Assembly (NCBI GenBank): GCA_023443925.1
Contig: JAEZSL010000119.1
Span: 1 to 14,868, forward strand
Direction of reading: 5' to 3'
DNA length: 14,868 nt
From: Bacillota bacterium
GTDB taxonomy: Bacteria; Bacillota_A; Clostridia; Lachnospirales; Lachnospiraceae
Shown piece after piece: positions 1-11,109 of the stretch (its first letter is position 1; the number at the start of each line of letters is the position of its first letter). Position numbers and translations under genes: made by a program. The notes below the pieces were generated by a model, which saw only the letters and a list, made by a program, of their open reading frames with translations, was not told where the DNA came from and ran no database searches.

Positions 1-5254
<5,254 letters not shown>

Positions 5255-5487
5255 TGACGTTTTCACCCCTTGAAATTTTATTTACATAAGACCTTTGTCA
5301 AATCTTGTTTAAAACAAAAGCCGTTGTCTGATATCCATTAATATTTCCAGGAAACTGCCCATTTTTTGCTTCCGGTTAACTTATTCAGAAATATTATAGA
5401 ATAATTTTGTGAAAATACTTTTCATTTTATCTTAGATGTGCTATAATGTATTTTAAAGGCATACTACAGCACAATAGTGCATCATTC
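5255..5487 (-). other. Untranslated leader of the rpoB-rpoC transcript
   Basis: About 225 nt separate the predicted start site (near 5481) from the rpoB start codon. The RNA would begin with a small hairpin, GCAC-UAUU-GUGC (5480-5469). The remainder is AT-rich. It contains a near-palindrome (TTGTTT/AAACAA) about 60 nt before the start codon and a lone TATAAT-like hexamer near 5390 with no -35. I see no recognisable aptamer and no small ORF with a ribosome site. Confidence 0.5.
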
Positions 5488-5516
5488 ATATTATCACAAG
5501 GTTTTCAAGATGTCAA
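5488..5516 (-). promoter_or_regulatory. Strong promoter for rpoB-rpoC
   Basis: On the minus strand there is a perfect -35 TTGACA (5516-5511), a 17-bp spacer (5510-5494) and a -10 TAATAT (5493-5488) preceded by TGA, an extended -10. The predicted start site is near 5481. It lies after the rplL terminator, so rpoBC can be transcribed independently of the ribosomal protein genes. The -35 is embedded in a 7-bp inverted repeat, GTCAACA-N6-TGTTGAC (5512-5531), which might be an operator. Confidence 0.85.
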
Positions 5517-5587
5517 CATATTTTTGTTGACTTTTTCTATTTCCGCTTAAAGTTAAGCAAATTATCCCTTAATTATATTGTATACCC

Positions 5588-5609
5588 AAAAATATCCGGT
5601 CTATACCGG
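5588..5609 (-). terminator. Possible weak secondary terminator downstream of rplL
   Basis: CCGGT-AUAG-ACCGG forms a 5-bp stem (5609-5596), followed after AUA by a run of five U (5592-5588). It sits about 80 nt beyond the main rplL terminator and upstream of the rpoB promoter. The stem is short, so this is a weak call. Confidence 0.35.
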
Positions 5610-5684
5610 GACCCCTTGCTTTTGTTGAAATATCAAGAAGCACTGACGTGGGTTCACTTTGGTGATGTATTAATTATATAACAA

Positions 5685-5723
5685 CAAAAAAGTCTGTCCC
5701 AAAAGTTACCAGGGACAGACTTT
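5685..5723 (-). terminator. Intrinsic terminator or attenuator after rplL
   Basis: In the rplL transcript, AAAGUCUGUCCC (5723-5712) pairs perfectly with GGGACAGACUUU (5700-5689) around an 11-nt loop, and the 3' arm runs into a U-rich tract. It begins about 15 nt after the rplL stop codon. It should end or strongly reduce the rplJL transcript before rpoB. Confidence 0.85.
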
Positions 5724-5738
5724 CTTAAAGTAAAGGAA

Positions 5739-6104
5739 TTACTTAATTGTAACTTTAGCGCCTTCTGCTTCAAGTTTTGCTTTGATGTCAGCGGATTCAT
5801 CTTTAGAAGCTGCTTCTTTCAGAGTCTTAGGTGCTCCGTCAACAAGATCTTTTGCTTCTTTTAAGCCTAAGCCGGTGATTTCACGAACAACTTTGATAAC
5901 CTTAACTTTGTTAGGACCAACTTCAGTTAATTCTACATCAAATTCAGTTTTTTCTTCTTCAGCTGCTGCACCTGCTGCAGGACCTGCTACTACTACACCT
6001 GCTGCTGCAGAAACACCAAATTCTTCTTCACATGCTTTTACTAAATCATTTAATTCTAATACTGTTAAGCTCTTAATAGCTTCAATAAATTCCTGAGTTG
6101 TCAT
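5739..6104 (-). CDS. rplL: 50S ribosomal protein L7/L12
   Basis: L7/L12 forms the flexible stalk dimers that recruit and stimulate translation factor GTPases. The 121-aa protein has the N-terminal dimerisation/L10-binding helices ([20 protein letters not shown]). An Ala/Gly/Val-rich hinge follows (near residues 35-50, [13 protein letters not shown]). The conserved C-terminal domain contains [20 protein letters not shown] and [17 protein letters not shown]. The start ATG has GGAGGT 8 nt upstream. It follows rplJ by 67 nt and is followed by a strong terminator. The standard length and motifs make the identity secure. Confidence 0.98.
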   Translation of the reverse strand: MTTQEFIEAIKSLTVLELNDLVKACEEEFGVSAAAGVVVAGPAAGAAAEEEKTEFDVELTEVGPNKVKVIKVVREITGLGLKEAKDLVDGAPKTLKEAASKDESADIKAKLEAEGAKVTIK

Positions 6105-6171
6105 TATTAAATACCTCCGTTTATATTTTTTACTGTTATCGTTATATTCCGTAACAAAATTAGGTTGCTCC

Positions 6172-6666
6172 TTATGCTACTCCCTCTTGTTTTTCAGCGA
6201 TCTGCTTAAGAACACGGGCAAAGTTGGTAATAGGAGACTGTAAACTTCCAAGTAATTTGGAAATAAGTACTTCTCTTGAAGGGATTGTTGCAATAACCTG
6301 GATACCACTTTCATCGTAATAGGTTCCGTCAACAACACCAGCTTTGAACTCTAACTTAGGAGAAGTTTTGATTGCATCATTAATGATTCTTGCAGGAGCA
6401 GTTGCATCTTCAATACCAAATGCTACGGCAGTAGGTCCTTCCAAATGCTTATATAATGCTTCATATACAGTTCCTTCAAACGCACGTTTTAACAGTGTGT
6501 TCTTGTAAACCTTATATACAACACCTGCTTCTCTTAACTGCTTACGAAGTTTTGTATCTTCTTCTACAGTAAGTCCGCGGTAGTCTACAGCTATGATTGC
6601 TTTTGAACTGTTTACATAACCTTTGATCTCGTCAATGATCGGTTGTTTTAATTCTACTTTAGCCAT
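6172..6666 (-). CDS. rplJ: 50S ribosomal protein L10
   Basis: L10 anchors the L7/L12 dimers to the 23S rRNA at the stalk base. It typically represses its own operon by binding the leader mRNA. The 164-aa product shows the family N-terminus [20 protein letters not shown], the globular domain ([42 protein letters not shown]) and the C-terminal helix that carries L7/L12 ([21 protein letters not shown]). The ribosome site AGGAGGTG lies 7 nt before the ATG. Upstream are its own promoter, an L10 leader and an intrinsic attenuator, so regulation by L10 (with L12) is expected. Confidence 0.98.
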   Translation of the reverse strand: MAKVELKQPIIDEIKGYVNSSKAIIAVDYRGLTVEEDTKLRKQLREAGVVYKVYKNTLLKRAFEGTVYEALYKHLEGPTAVAFGIEDATAPARIINDAIKTSPKLEFKAGVVDGTYYDESGIQVIATIPSREVLISKLLGSLQSPITNFARVLKQIAEKQEGVA

Positions 6667-6785
6667 TCTAGTACACCTCCTTATAGATTTTACATAAACA
6701 CGGCAAGCGCATTATGCTTAAATAAGCTTATCTGTCTGCTTCACTGCTTGGTTTTTATCTCATAGGACGAACTTTCCTGGAGATT

Positions 6786-6818
6786 AAAAAATCCCTTACT
6801 GCCAGGCAGTAAGGGATT
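6786..6818 (-). terminator. Attenuator hairpin in the rplJ leader
   Basis: AAUCCCUUACUGCC (6818-6805) pairs with GGCAGUAAGGGAUU (6803-6790), and a run of six U spans 6791-6786. It is a textbook intrinsic terminator about 120 nt before the rplJ start. Part of the 5' arm (AUCCCU, 6817-6812) is also complementary to AGGGAU at 6847-6842 at the 3' edge of the L10 leader core. That gives a plausible antiterminator (inference). Confidence 0.9.
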
Positions 6819-6841
6819 ACATAAGTCATCTAAAGATTCTT

Positions 6842-6904
6842 ATCCCTCGGTAGGCGTTTTAACCTTATGCCTTACGGCACCTACTGTCTTCGGCAGTTAT
6901 TGCA
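6842..6904 (-). ncRNA. L10 (rplJ) leader autoregulatory RNA
   Basis: The transcript upstream of the attenuator carries the conserved L10-leader core CUGCCGAAGACAGUAGG, a UGCC-GUAA-GGCA hairpin, AAGGUUAAAAC and the closing CCUACCGAGG. GUAGG and CCUAC form the main stem with the purine-rich elements next to it. This matches the known L10 leader family, in which L10 or the L10-L12 complex binds the mRNA to repress rplJL. Boundaries are approximate. Confidence 0.88.
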
Positions 6905-6910
6905 TTCAAA

Positions 6911-6939
6911 AGTATAACATTAATCTATTATAGTGTCAA
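6911..6939 (-). promoter_or_regulatory. Promoter for rplJ-rplL
   Basis: The -35 is TTGACA (6939-6934), the spacer is 17 bp, and the -10 is TATACT (6916-6911). It begins about 25 nt after the rplA stop codon and places transcription start near 6904, at the 5' end of the L10 leader. There is no evident terminator between rplA and this promoter, so readthrough from the upstream operon could add to rplJL expression. Confidence 0.88.
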
Positions 6940-6964
6940 CCATAAATTGAAACTTTCTGCAAAA

Positions 6965-7660
6965 TTACTGGCTTAATTTAGCTGTGTTTAATTTAACGCC
7001 AGGTCCCATTGTAGAAGCTAAAGTTACGCTTCTGAGATACTGTCCTTTTGCAGCTGAAGGTTTTGCTTTATTGATTGCACCGATCAGCGTATGGAAGTTG
7101 TCCGCTAATTGCTCCTCGCTAAAAGAAGCTTTTCCCAACGGCACGTGAATAATATTTGTTTTGTCTAATCTGTACTCGATCTTACCTGCTTTGATATCGT
7201 TAATAGCTTTTGTTACATCCATGGTAACAGTACCGGCTTTGGGGTTTGGCATTAAGCCCTTGGGTCCAAGTACACGTCCTAAACGACCTACAACACCCAT
7301 CATATCAGGAGTAGCAACTACAACGTCGAAATCCAGCCAGCCTTCGTTCTGGATCTTAGGTACTAATTCATCACCGCCAAAGTAATCTGCTCCGGCTGCT
7401 TCTGCTTCGGTAAGTTTATCACCTTTGGCAAATACAAGCACTTTAACAGTTTTACCAGTTCCGTGAGGCAGTACAACCGCACCACGAACCTGCTGGTCAG
7501 CATGACGTCCGTCTACACCAAGTCTGATGTGAGCTTCTACTGTTTCATCAAATTTTGCAATTGCTGATTTTTTAACTAAACCAATGGCATCTGCTGCATC
7601 ATATAACGTAGCTCTGTCGATAAGCTTGGCAGCTTCAGCGTATTTTTTTCCTCTTTTCAT
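6965..7660 (-). CDS. rplA: 50S ribosomal protein L1
   Basis: L1 binds the 23S rRNA L1 stalk at the E-site and is the classic translational repressor of the rplK-rplA operon. The product is 231 aa, a normal length. It carries the family signature around residues 120-145 ([20 protein letters not shown] then [10 protein letters not shown]), with N-terminal [14 protein letters not shown] and C-terminal [26 protein letters not shown] lies 8 nt upstream of the ATG. The 153-nt gap after rplK carries a candidate L1-binding RNA that ends a few nt before the ribosome site, which fits autoregulation of its own translation. Confidence 0.98.
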   Translation of the reverse strand: MKRGKKYAEAAKLIDRATLYDAADAIGLVKKSAIAKFDETVEAHIRLGVDGRHADQQVRGAVVLPHGTGKTVKVLVFAKGDKLTEAEAAGADYFGGDELVPKIQNEGWLDFDVVVATPDMMGVVGRLGRVLGPKGLMPNPKAGTVTMDVTKAINDIKAGKIEYRLDKTNIIHVPLGKASFSEEQLADNFHTLIGAINKAKPSAAKGQYLRSVTLASTMGPGVKLNTAKLSQ

Positions 7661-7675
7661 TCCATTAACCTCCTA

Positions 7676-7799
7676 GTGGTAGTATCGGGAGTATTCATAA
7701 ACTACGTTTATGCTTAAAAATTGCCTGTGCAATTTTTCATGGCTGTTCAAATCATTGTTGTACAGCCATTGGCTGCTTTTGCAGCCATTACCCTCCCAC
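7676..7799 (-). ncRNA. Candidate L1-binding site upstream of rplA with a 100-nt hairpin-filled loop
   Basis: The outer parts are GUGG-GA-GGG (7799-7791) and CCC-GAUACUA-CCAC (7689-7676). They can pair as a 4-bp and a 3-bp helix separated by an asymmetric internal loop. The same layout occurs upstream of rplK at 8261-8287. Here the apical loop holds four successive hairpins: UGGCUGC/GCAGCCA (7787-7770), AUGGCUGU/ACAGCCAU (7769-7739), AAAAAUUGC/GCAAUUUUU (7737-7716) and CAUAAAC/GUUUAUG (7712-7696). The CCAC arm ends 2 nt before the AGGAGG of rplA, so binding would occlude initiation. L1 control of L11-L1 mRNA is established in other organisms; that this is the site is my inference. Confidence 0.6.
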
Positions 7800-7813
7800 A
7801 GTATTACGATTTC

Positions 7814-8239
7814 TTAGTCAACTACAGTGATTCCCATACTTCTTGCTGTACCGGAAATCATACTGATTGCTGAATCAATATTTGCCGCATTTAAATCAGG
7901 CATCTTAAGTTCTGCTATTTTTTGAACTTCTGCTTTTGTAATGGTAGCAACTTTAGTCTTATTTGGTGTAGCGGAACCGGATTTCAGATTACATGCTTTC
8001 TTTAAAAGAACTGCAGCCGGCGGAGTTTTTGTGATGAAGCTGAAGCTTCTGTCCTGATATACGGTGATTACAACCGGTATAATCATTCCTTCCTGATCTG
8101 CTGTTCTTGCGTTAAATTCTTTTGTGAACTGTACAATGTTAACACCATGCTGACCGAGTGCAGGTCCAACTGGCGGAGCCGGTGTAGCCTTTGCAGCAGG
8201 GATTTGTAATTTGATATATCCTGTAACTTTCTTTGCCAT
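7814..8239 (-). CDS. rplK: 50S ribosomal protein L11
   Basis: L11 sits in the GTPase-associated centre of the 50S subunit and takes part in the stringent response through RelA. The 141-aa product is of standard length. It has the N-terminal [20 protein letters not shown] and [14 protein letters not shown] (the proline-rich thiostrepton-contact region), then FTKEFNART, and the C-terminal rRNA-binding domain ending [17 protein letters not shown] lies 8 nt before the ATG. A compact copy of the candidate L1 site lies just upstream. It is third from last in the rpmG-secE-nusG-rplK-rplA order and is presumably cotranscribed with rplA. Confidence 0.98.
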   Translation of the reverse strand: MAKKVTGYIKLQIPAAKATPAPPVGPALGQHGVNIVQFTKEFNARTADQEGMIIPVVITVYQDRSFSFITKTPPAAVLLKKACNLKSGSATPNKTKVATITKAEVQKIAELKMPDLNAANIDSAISMISGTARSMGITVVD

Positions 8240-8260
8240 TATAGCGTACCTCCTAAAATT

Positions 8261-8287
8261 GTGGTCTTATCGGGATTGCCCTCCCAC
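8261..8287 (-). ncRNA. Candidate L1-binding site in the rplK leader (compact form)
   Basis: The RNA reads GUGG-GA-GGG-CAAU-CCC-GAUAAGA-CCAC. It folds into a 4-bp outer helix (8287-8284 with 8264-8261), an asymmetric internal loop (GA opposite GAUAAGA) and a 3-bp helix capped by CAAU. It lies a few nt before the rplK ribosome site. The same outer elements recur before rplA. This agrees with the known practice of L1 binding its own mRNA through a rRNA-like helix-loop-helix; the assignment is inference. Confidence 0.6.
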
Positions 8288-8341
8288 CATCCGGATTCAC
8301 TTTAAGCAACGGAAAAATTCGTATCCGGATGTTTTTATTGT
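8288..8341 (-). ncRNA. Inverted repeat with 9-bp arms in the nusG-rplK gap
   Basis: CATCCGGAT (8288-8296) and ATCCGGATG (8333-8341) are perfect inverted repeats separated by 36 nt. They can form a 9-bp stem immediately 5' of the candidate L1 site. Each arm contains the self-palindrome ATCCGGAT. No U-run follows, so this is not a terminator. The function is unknown. Confidence 0.5.
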
Positions 8342-8366
8342 TTACATTCCAGCAACCTTTTGGTTA

Positions 8367-8882
8367 CTACATCTTCCTAATATCCGTGAAACTTATTTCG
8401 ACAGGAGTTTCACGTCCAAACATATCGACACTGATTGTAACGATTTGTTTATGGGTATTAATCTGTTTGATGATTCCTGTTGTATTCTCCCACACACCGG
8501 AGATAACTTCAACCGCATCACCTAATTCAAATTCAATCACAACATCGTCTTTTTTAATTCCCATTGACTTCATCTCTAAATCAGTTAAGGGAACCGGTTT
8601 GGATCCGGGACCGACAAAGCCTGTAACGCCTCTCGTATTACTAACTACGTACCAAGTATCATCGTTCATTTCCATGTTAAGTAAAACATATCCAGGGAAC
8701 ATCTTCTTCTGAACTTTTTTCTTAACGCCGTTCTTAACTTCAACAACATCCTGAAGGGGAACGGAAACCTCTAAGATCTGATCTTGAAGTTTTCTGTTTT
8801 CAATTGTTTTCTCAATGTTGGCTTTTACCTTATTCTCATATCCTGAGTAAGTATGAACAACGTACCAATTCGTCTTTGACAT
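8367..8882 (-). CDS. nusG: Transcription elongation/antitermination factor NusG
   Basis: NusG binds the RNA polymerase clamp and modulates pausing and Rho- or ribosome-coupled elongation. The 171-aa protein has the NGN domain (NWYVVHTYSGYENKVKANIE; FPGYVLLNMEMNDDTWYVVS; TRGVTGFVG) and a C-terminal KOW domain near residues 120-165 (GDAVEVISGVWENTTGIIKQ). AGGTGA lies 6 nt before the ATG. secE ends 17 nt upstream, giving the usual secE-nusG pair. Downstream is rplK after a 127-nt gap with structured RNA and no visible promoter. The identity is secure. Confidence 0.97.
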   Translation of the reverse strand: MSKTNWYVVHTYSGYENKVKANIEKTIENRKLQDQILEVSVPLQDVVEVKNGVKKKVQKKMFPGYVLLNMEMNDDTWYVVSNTRGVTGFVGPGSKPVPLTDLEMKSMGIKKDDVVIEFELGDAVEVISGVWENTTGIIKQINTHKQIVTISVDMFGRETPVEISFTDIRKM

Positions 8883-8899
8883 ATATAATCACCTGTATC

Positions 8900-9109
8900 C
8901 TATTTAATAAGAACGTCTATACCATATTTGATACCCAAATCCAGTATAGAGATAATTACACCTAAAATAACGGATACTACAATGACTGCCAGTGACTGCT
9001 TTGCCAGTGATTCCTTATCAGGCCATACTATTTTGTTGAATTCGGCTTTCAGGCCCTTGAACCAACTTTTTTTTGGGGCTTTCTCTGGAGTATTAGCAGT
9101 TTCTCCCAT
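8900..9109 (-). CDS. secE: Preprotein translocase subunit SecE
   Basis: SecE clamps SecY in the membrane-embedded Sec translocon. The 69-aa product has the single-spanning form typical of Gram-positive bacteria. A short hydrophilic N-terminus (MGETANTPEKAPKKSWFKGL) is followed by the conserved KAEFNKIVWPDKESLAKQS amphipathic helix and one C-terminal membrane segment (LAVIVVSVILGVIISILDLG). An in-frame TTG eight codons upstream has no ribosome site. The ATG at 9109 has AAGGAAAG about 7-8 nt before it, so I chose that start. It lies between rpmG (123-nt gap) and nusG. Confidence 0.95.
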   Translation of the reverse strand: MGETANTPEKAPKKSWFKGLKAEFNKIVWPDKESLAKQSLAVIVVSVILGVIISILDLGIKYGIDVLIK

Positions 9110-9232
9110 GTTTTCACTTTCCTTTCTTAACAATGCAGTTATAAAGTAATTTAAACAATACGTTTCCGTATGGAAATTTCTTATATATAATACCTTTATA
9201 TAACACTCTGCCTGTATAGAAGATTAGACATA

Positions 9233-9382
9233 TTATTTTGTTTCTTTGTGTAATGTGTGTGACTTACAGAATTTGCAGTACTTCTTAGTTTCCATTCTGT
9301 CTGGATGTGTTTTCTTTTCCTTTGTCATGTTATAATTACGTTGTTTACAATCTGTACATGCCAATGTGATCTTTACGCGCAC
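9233..9382 (-). CDS. rpmG: 50S ribosomal protein L33 (zinc-binding form)
   Basis: This 49-aa L33 begins [18 protein letters not shown] and ends [17 protein letters not shown]. The two CxxC pairs (C9/C12 and C36/C39) are the zinc-binding type of L33. Translation starts at GTG, with GGAGGTG 6 nt upstream. It is the first gene of the rpmG-secE-nusG-rplK-rplA unit, about 130 nt downstream of the predicted transcription start. The rpmG-secE-nusG order is common in Firmicutes. Length, motif and context all agree. Confidence 0.95.
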   Translation of the reverse strand: MRVKITLACTDCKQRNYNMTKEKKTHPDRMETKKYCKFCKSHTLHKETK

Positions 9383-9462
9383 AACTTCCACCTCCGCTTA
9401 AATTTTTAAATTATGTGACCTTCGTTTTTAAATTTGATATCAGAATAGATCCAAACTTAAGT

Positions 9463-9485
9463 AAAACCTCCGGTACACAGGTTTT
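9463..9485 (-). ncRNA. Small hairpin in the rpmG leader
   Basis: AAAACCU (9485-9479) pairs with AGGUUUU (9469-9463) around a 9-nt loop, about 80 nt before the rpmG start. The 3' arm ends in UUUU with little beyond it, so it could be a weak attenuator or simply leader structure. A separate run of eight T on the minus strand (9500-9493) lies just after the predicted start site, without a clear stem inside the transcript. Confidence 0.35.
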
Positions 9486-9521
9486 TAGGCATAAAAAAAA
9501 GACCTCTTCCATCGCTAGTCT

Positions 9522-9550
9522 AATATAACATACTCTGTCACGTACGTCAA
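9522..9550 (-). promoter_or_regulatory. Strong promoter for rpmG-secE-nusG-rplK-rplA
   Basis: The -35 is TTGACG (9550-9545), the spacer is 17 bp, and the -10 is TATATT (9527-9522) preceded by TGT, an extended -10. Directly upstream of the -35 the minus strand reads TTTTAAAAAAAATA, which resembles an UP element as expected for a highly expressed translation operon. Transcription should start near 9515. Confidence 0.87.
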
Positions 9551-9600
9551 TATTTTTTTTAAAATGCTCTATTATTATAATATATGTTTATATAAAAAAC

Positions 9601-9952
9601 AAGAATAATATCATTTGGGCTGAATATAAATATTAATTGGACCGAATACAAATATCAAATAGGTTGAATTCAAATATCATACGACTGAATTCAAATATCA
9701 ATCGAAGTGGATTTAAATATCATACTAACTGGATTCAAATATCATACGGACTGAATTCAAATATCAATCGAACTGCATTTCATATATTCAATCGAATTGG
9801 ATTCAAATATCATACGGGCTGAATCCAAATATCATACGGACCGAATTCAAATGTCAATCGAACTGCATTCAAATATCAATCGAGCTTCATCCAAATATCA
9901 ATCGAGCTTCATCCAAATATCAATCGAACTTCATTCAAATATCAAATATTAG
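9601..9952. repeat. Tandem array of about 16 copies of a 22-bp AT-rich unit
   Basis: The consensus is GAATTCAAATATCAATCGAACT, with a second common ending CATACGGACT. From 9622 there are 15 units: thirteen of 22 bp, one of 21 (9666-9686) and one of 24 (9775-9798). A degenerate partial unit precedes them (9601-9621). The core AAATATCA is nearly invariant. Units at 9887-9908 and 9909-9930 are identical, which points to recent duplication at the lacI-side end, whereas units nearest the rpmG promoter are more diverged. There are no unique spacers. The period is close to two DNA helical turns. No function is assigned. Confidence 0.95.
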
Positions 9953-9982
9953 AAAGACCGGTTACAATATATATTTTAGAGA
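9953..9982. other. Short spacer between repeat array and lacI hairpin
   Basis: Thirty AT-rich bases with no feature I can identify; they connect the 22-bp array to the hairpin downstream of the lacI-family gene. Confidence 0.4.
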
Positions 9983-10064
9983 AATCCGGACTCCGCTGCC
10001 GGTTTAATTATTTACGGGCTTACTTTATACACCGTAAATAATTAACCGCTGCTGAAACCGGATT
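9983..10064 (-). terminator. Large two-part hairpin after the lacI-family gene
   Basis: An outer 7-bp stem, AATCCGG/CCGGATT (9983-9989 with 10058-10064), encloses an inner perfect 12-bp stem, AATTATTTACGG/CCGTAAATAATT (10006-10017 with 10032-10043). The inner stem is extended by GGTT/AACC over a bulge and has a 14-nt loop. It begins 3 nt after the stop codon. The transcript continues UUUCUCUAAAA, with only a short U-rich stretch, so terminator or mRNA 3'-end protector are both possible. It is the natural end of the rnf-lacI unit. Confidence 0.6.
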
Positions 10065-10067
10065 CCT

Positions 10068-11102
10068 TTAGCAGTCCTGATTCAGATTTTTCACGGATGC
10101 CCCTTTTACCAGCTGTACTTTTAAATAGATATTATCCAATGAAGTAGTCATTGGGCTTTCGATTAAATTAATCAGCTGTTTTGCCGCTTCCGATCCAATC
10201 TTATCCGTATCCTGCTTAATGGTGGTGAGTTTGGGTTCCAGAGCCTGAGCCACCGAGATACCGTCATAGCCTGCCAGGGAGATGTCATCCGGTATTTTAA
10301 GTCCCAGTCTCCTCAAGGTATTCATAACACCTAATGCCGCATAATCATCCGATGCAATGATGCAGGTAGGCGCATCCGGCAGCTTTAGTAATCGCATAGC
10401 CAGTTCCTCGGAGGATTCCGCACTCCGGTAGATCCCTTCTACAAAATATTCGTCCGGTACCCTGATACCGTTTTCTTTTAGCACATTATTGAAACTAACC
10501 AGCCGGTTGTGGGTAACCGATGACTTCGTGCCGTGGATATAAGCAATCTTTGTATGGCCCTGATCAATGATGTACTGGGTCAGCTGCCTCATTCCGTCGG
10601 CATTATCAGACAGAACCGATATTGCCTCGTTAAATGCATGGTCAATGGTTACAACCGGGTAATCGCTGTTAACTAACTCCAGAACTTCCGGTTCCGTAAA
10701 ATCCGCGCAGGCAATAAATACACCGTCAAAATTCCGGTAACGGCAATGATCTAAATAAGTCATTTTACGGTTACCAATATTATGCTCGATGAATGTAATG
10801 TCATATCCGCGCTTTGCGGCCTTTTCTTTAAAGGACGCAAGAATATGGGCAAAATACTCATTCCGCAGTCCATGATTTGCCATAGTAGAAAACAATACTC
10901 CAATATTATATGTTTTCTTCATTTTTAAAGCCCTGGCATTGGCGTCCGGAAAATAGCCCGCCTCGTTGGCTGCTTTTAATATCATTTCCCTGGTTTCTTC
11001 GCTGATATCCTGATAACCGTTTAAAGCCTTACTGACAGTTGATATTGACACACCGCATTTTAAGGAAAGGTCTTTCATTGTCGCCACTTTTTTCACCACC
11101 AT
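10068..11102 (-). CDS. LacI/GalR-family transcriptional regulator
   Basis: 344 aa, a typical length for the family. The N-terminal DNA-binding domain is seen at about residues 6-60 (VATMKDLSLKCGVSISTVSK then ALNGYQDISEETRE), with the hinge region ARALKMKKTYNIGVLF. It is followed by a periplasmic-binding-protein-like effector and dimerisation domain (GVFIACADF, VVTIDHAFNE, CIIASDDYAALGVMNTLRRL, IPDDISLAGYDGIS, LTTIKQDTDKIG). The start ATG has AGGGG 4 nt upstream and lies 7 nt after the stop of the PF07456-like gene, so it is probably cotranscribed with it and with rnf. The family usually senses sugars or nucleobases, but no transport or catabolic genes adjoin it here, so ligand and targets cannot be inferred. 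Confidence 0.9.
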   Translation of the reverse strand: MVVKKVATMKDLSLKCGVSISTVSKALNGYQDISEETREMILKAANEAGYFPDANARALKMKKTYNIGVLFSTMANHGLRNEYFAHILASFKEKAAKRGYDITFIEHNIGNRKMTYLDHCRYRNFDGVFIACADFTEPEVLELVNSDYPVVTIDHAFNEAISVLSDNADGMRQLTQYIIDQGHTKIAYIHGTKSSVTHNRLVSFNNVLKENGIRVPDEYFVEGIYRSAESSEELAMRLLKLPDAPTCIIASDDYAALGVMNTLRRLGLKIPDDISLAGYDGISVAQALEPKLTTIKQDTDKIGSEAAKQLINLIESPMTTSLDNIYLKVQLVKGASVKNLNQDC

Positions 11103-11109
11103 TTTTCCC

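Noticed and set aside
5255..5266. GTG start four codons upstream in rpoB
   Set aside because: The ribosome site abuts this codon with no spacing, and family proteins start at the later Met.
5442..5447. Plus-strand TATAAT preceded by TGTGC
   Set aside because: There is no acceptable -35 about 17 bp upstream and no plus-strand gene for it to serve.
7690..7790. Miniature transposable element inserted in the rplA operator
   Set aside because: No terminal inverted repeat spanning the whole segment and no target duplication were visible. An insertion origin is not excluded, but it is unsupported from this window alone.
8329..8712. Plus-strand 127-aa open frame opposite nusG
   Set aside because: It is the antisense shadow of nusG, with no ribosome site and no family resemblance.
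9110..9232. Expected tRNA-Trp gene between rpmG and secE, as seen in some Firmicutes
   Set aside because: The 123-nt gap is AT-rich with only a 5-bp stem; no cloverleaf or T-loop motif was found.
9637..9822. Plus-strand 61-aa open frame with repetitive Asn/Ile-rich peptide
   Set aside because: It lies wholly within the 22-bp repeat, changes with repeat phase, and has no ribosome site.
9601..9952. Possible CRISPR array
   Set aside because: Units are directly adjacent with no unique spacers, and no cas genes are present.
9601..9952. Possible iteron-type replication origin
   Set aside because: A 22-bp period fits some plasmid iterons, but there is no rep gene, no DnaA-box cluster that I can see, and the context is a core chromosomal ribosomal/rpo locus.
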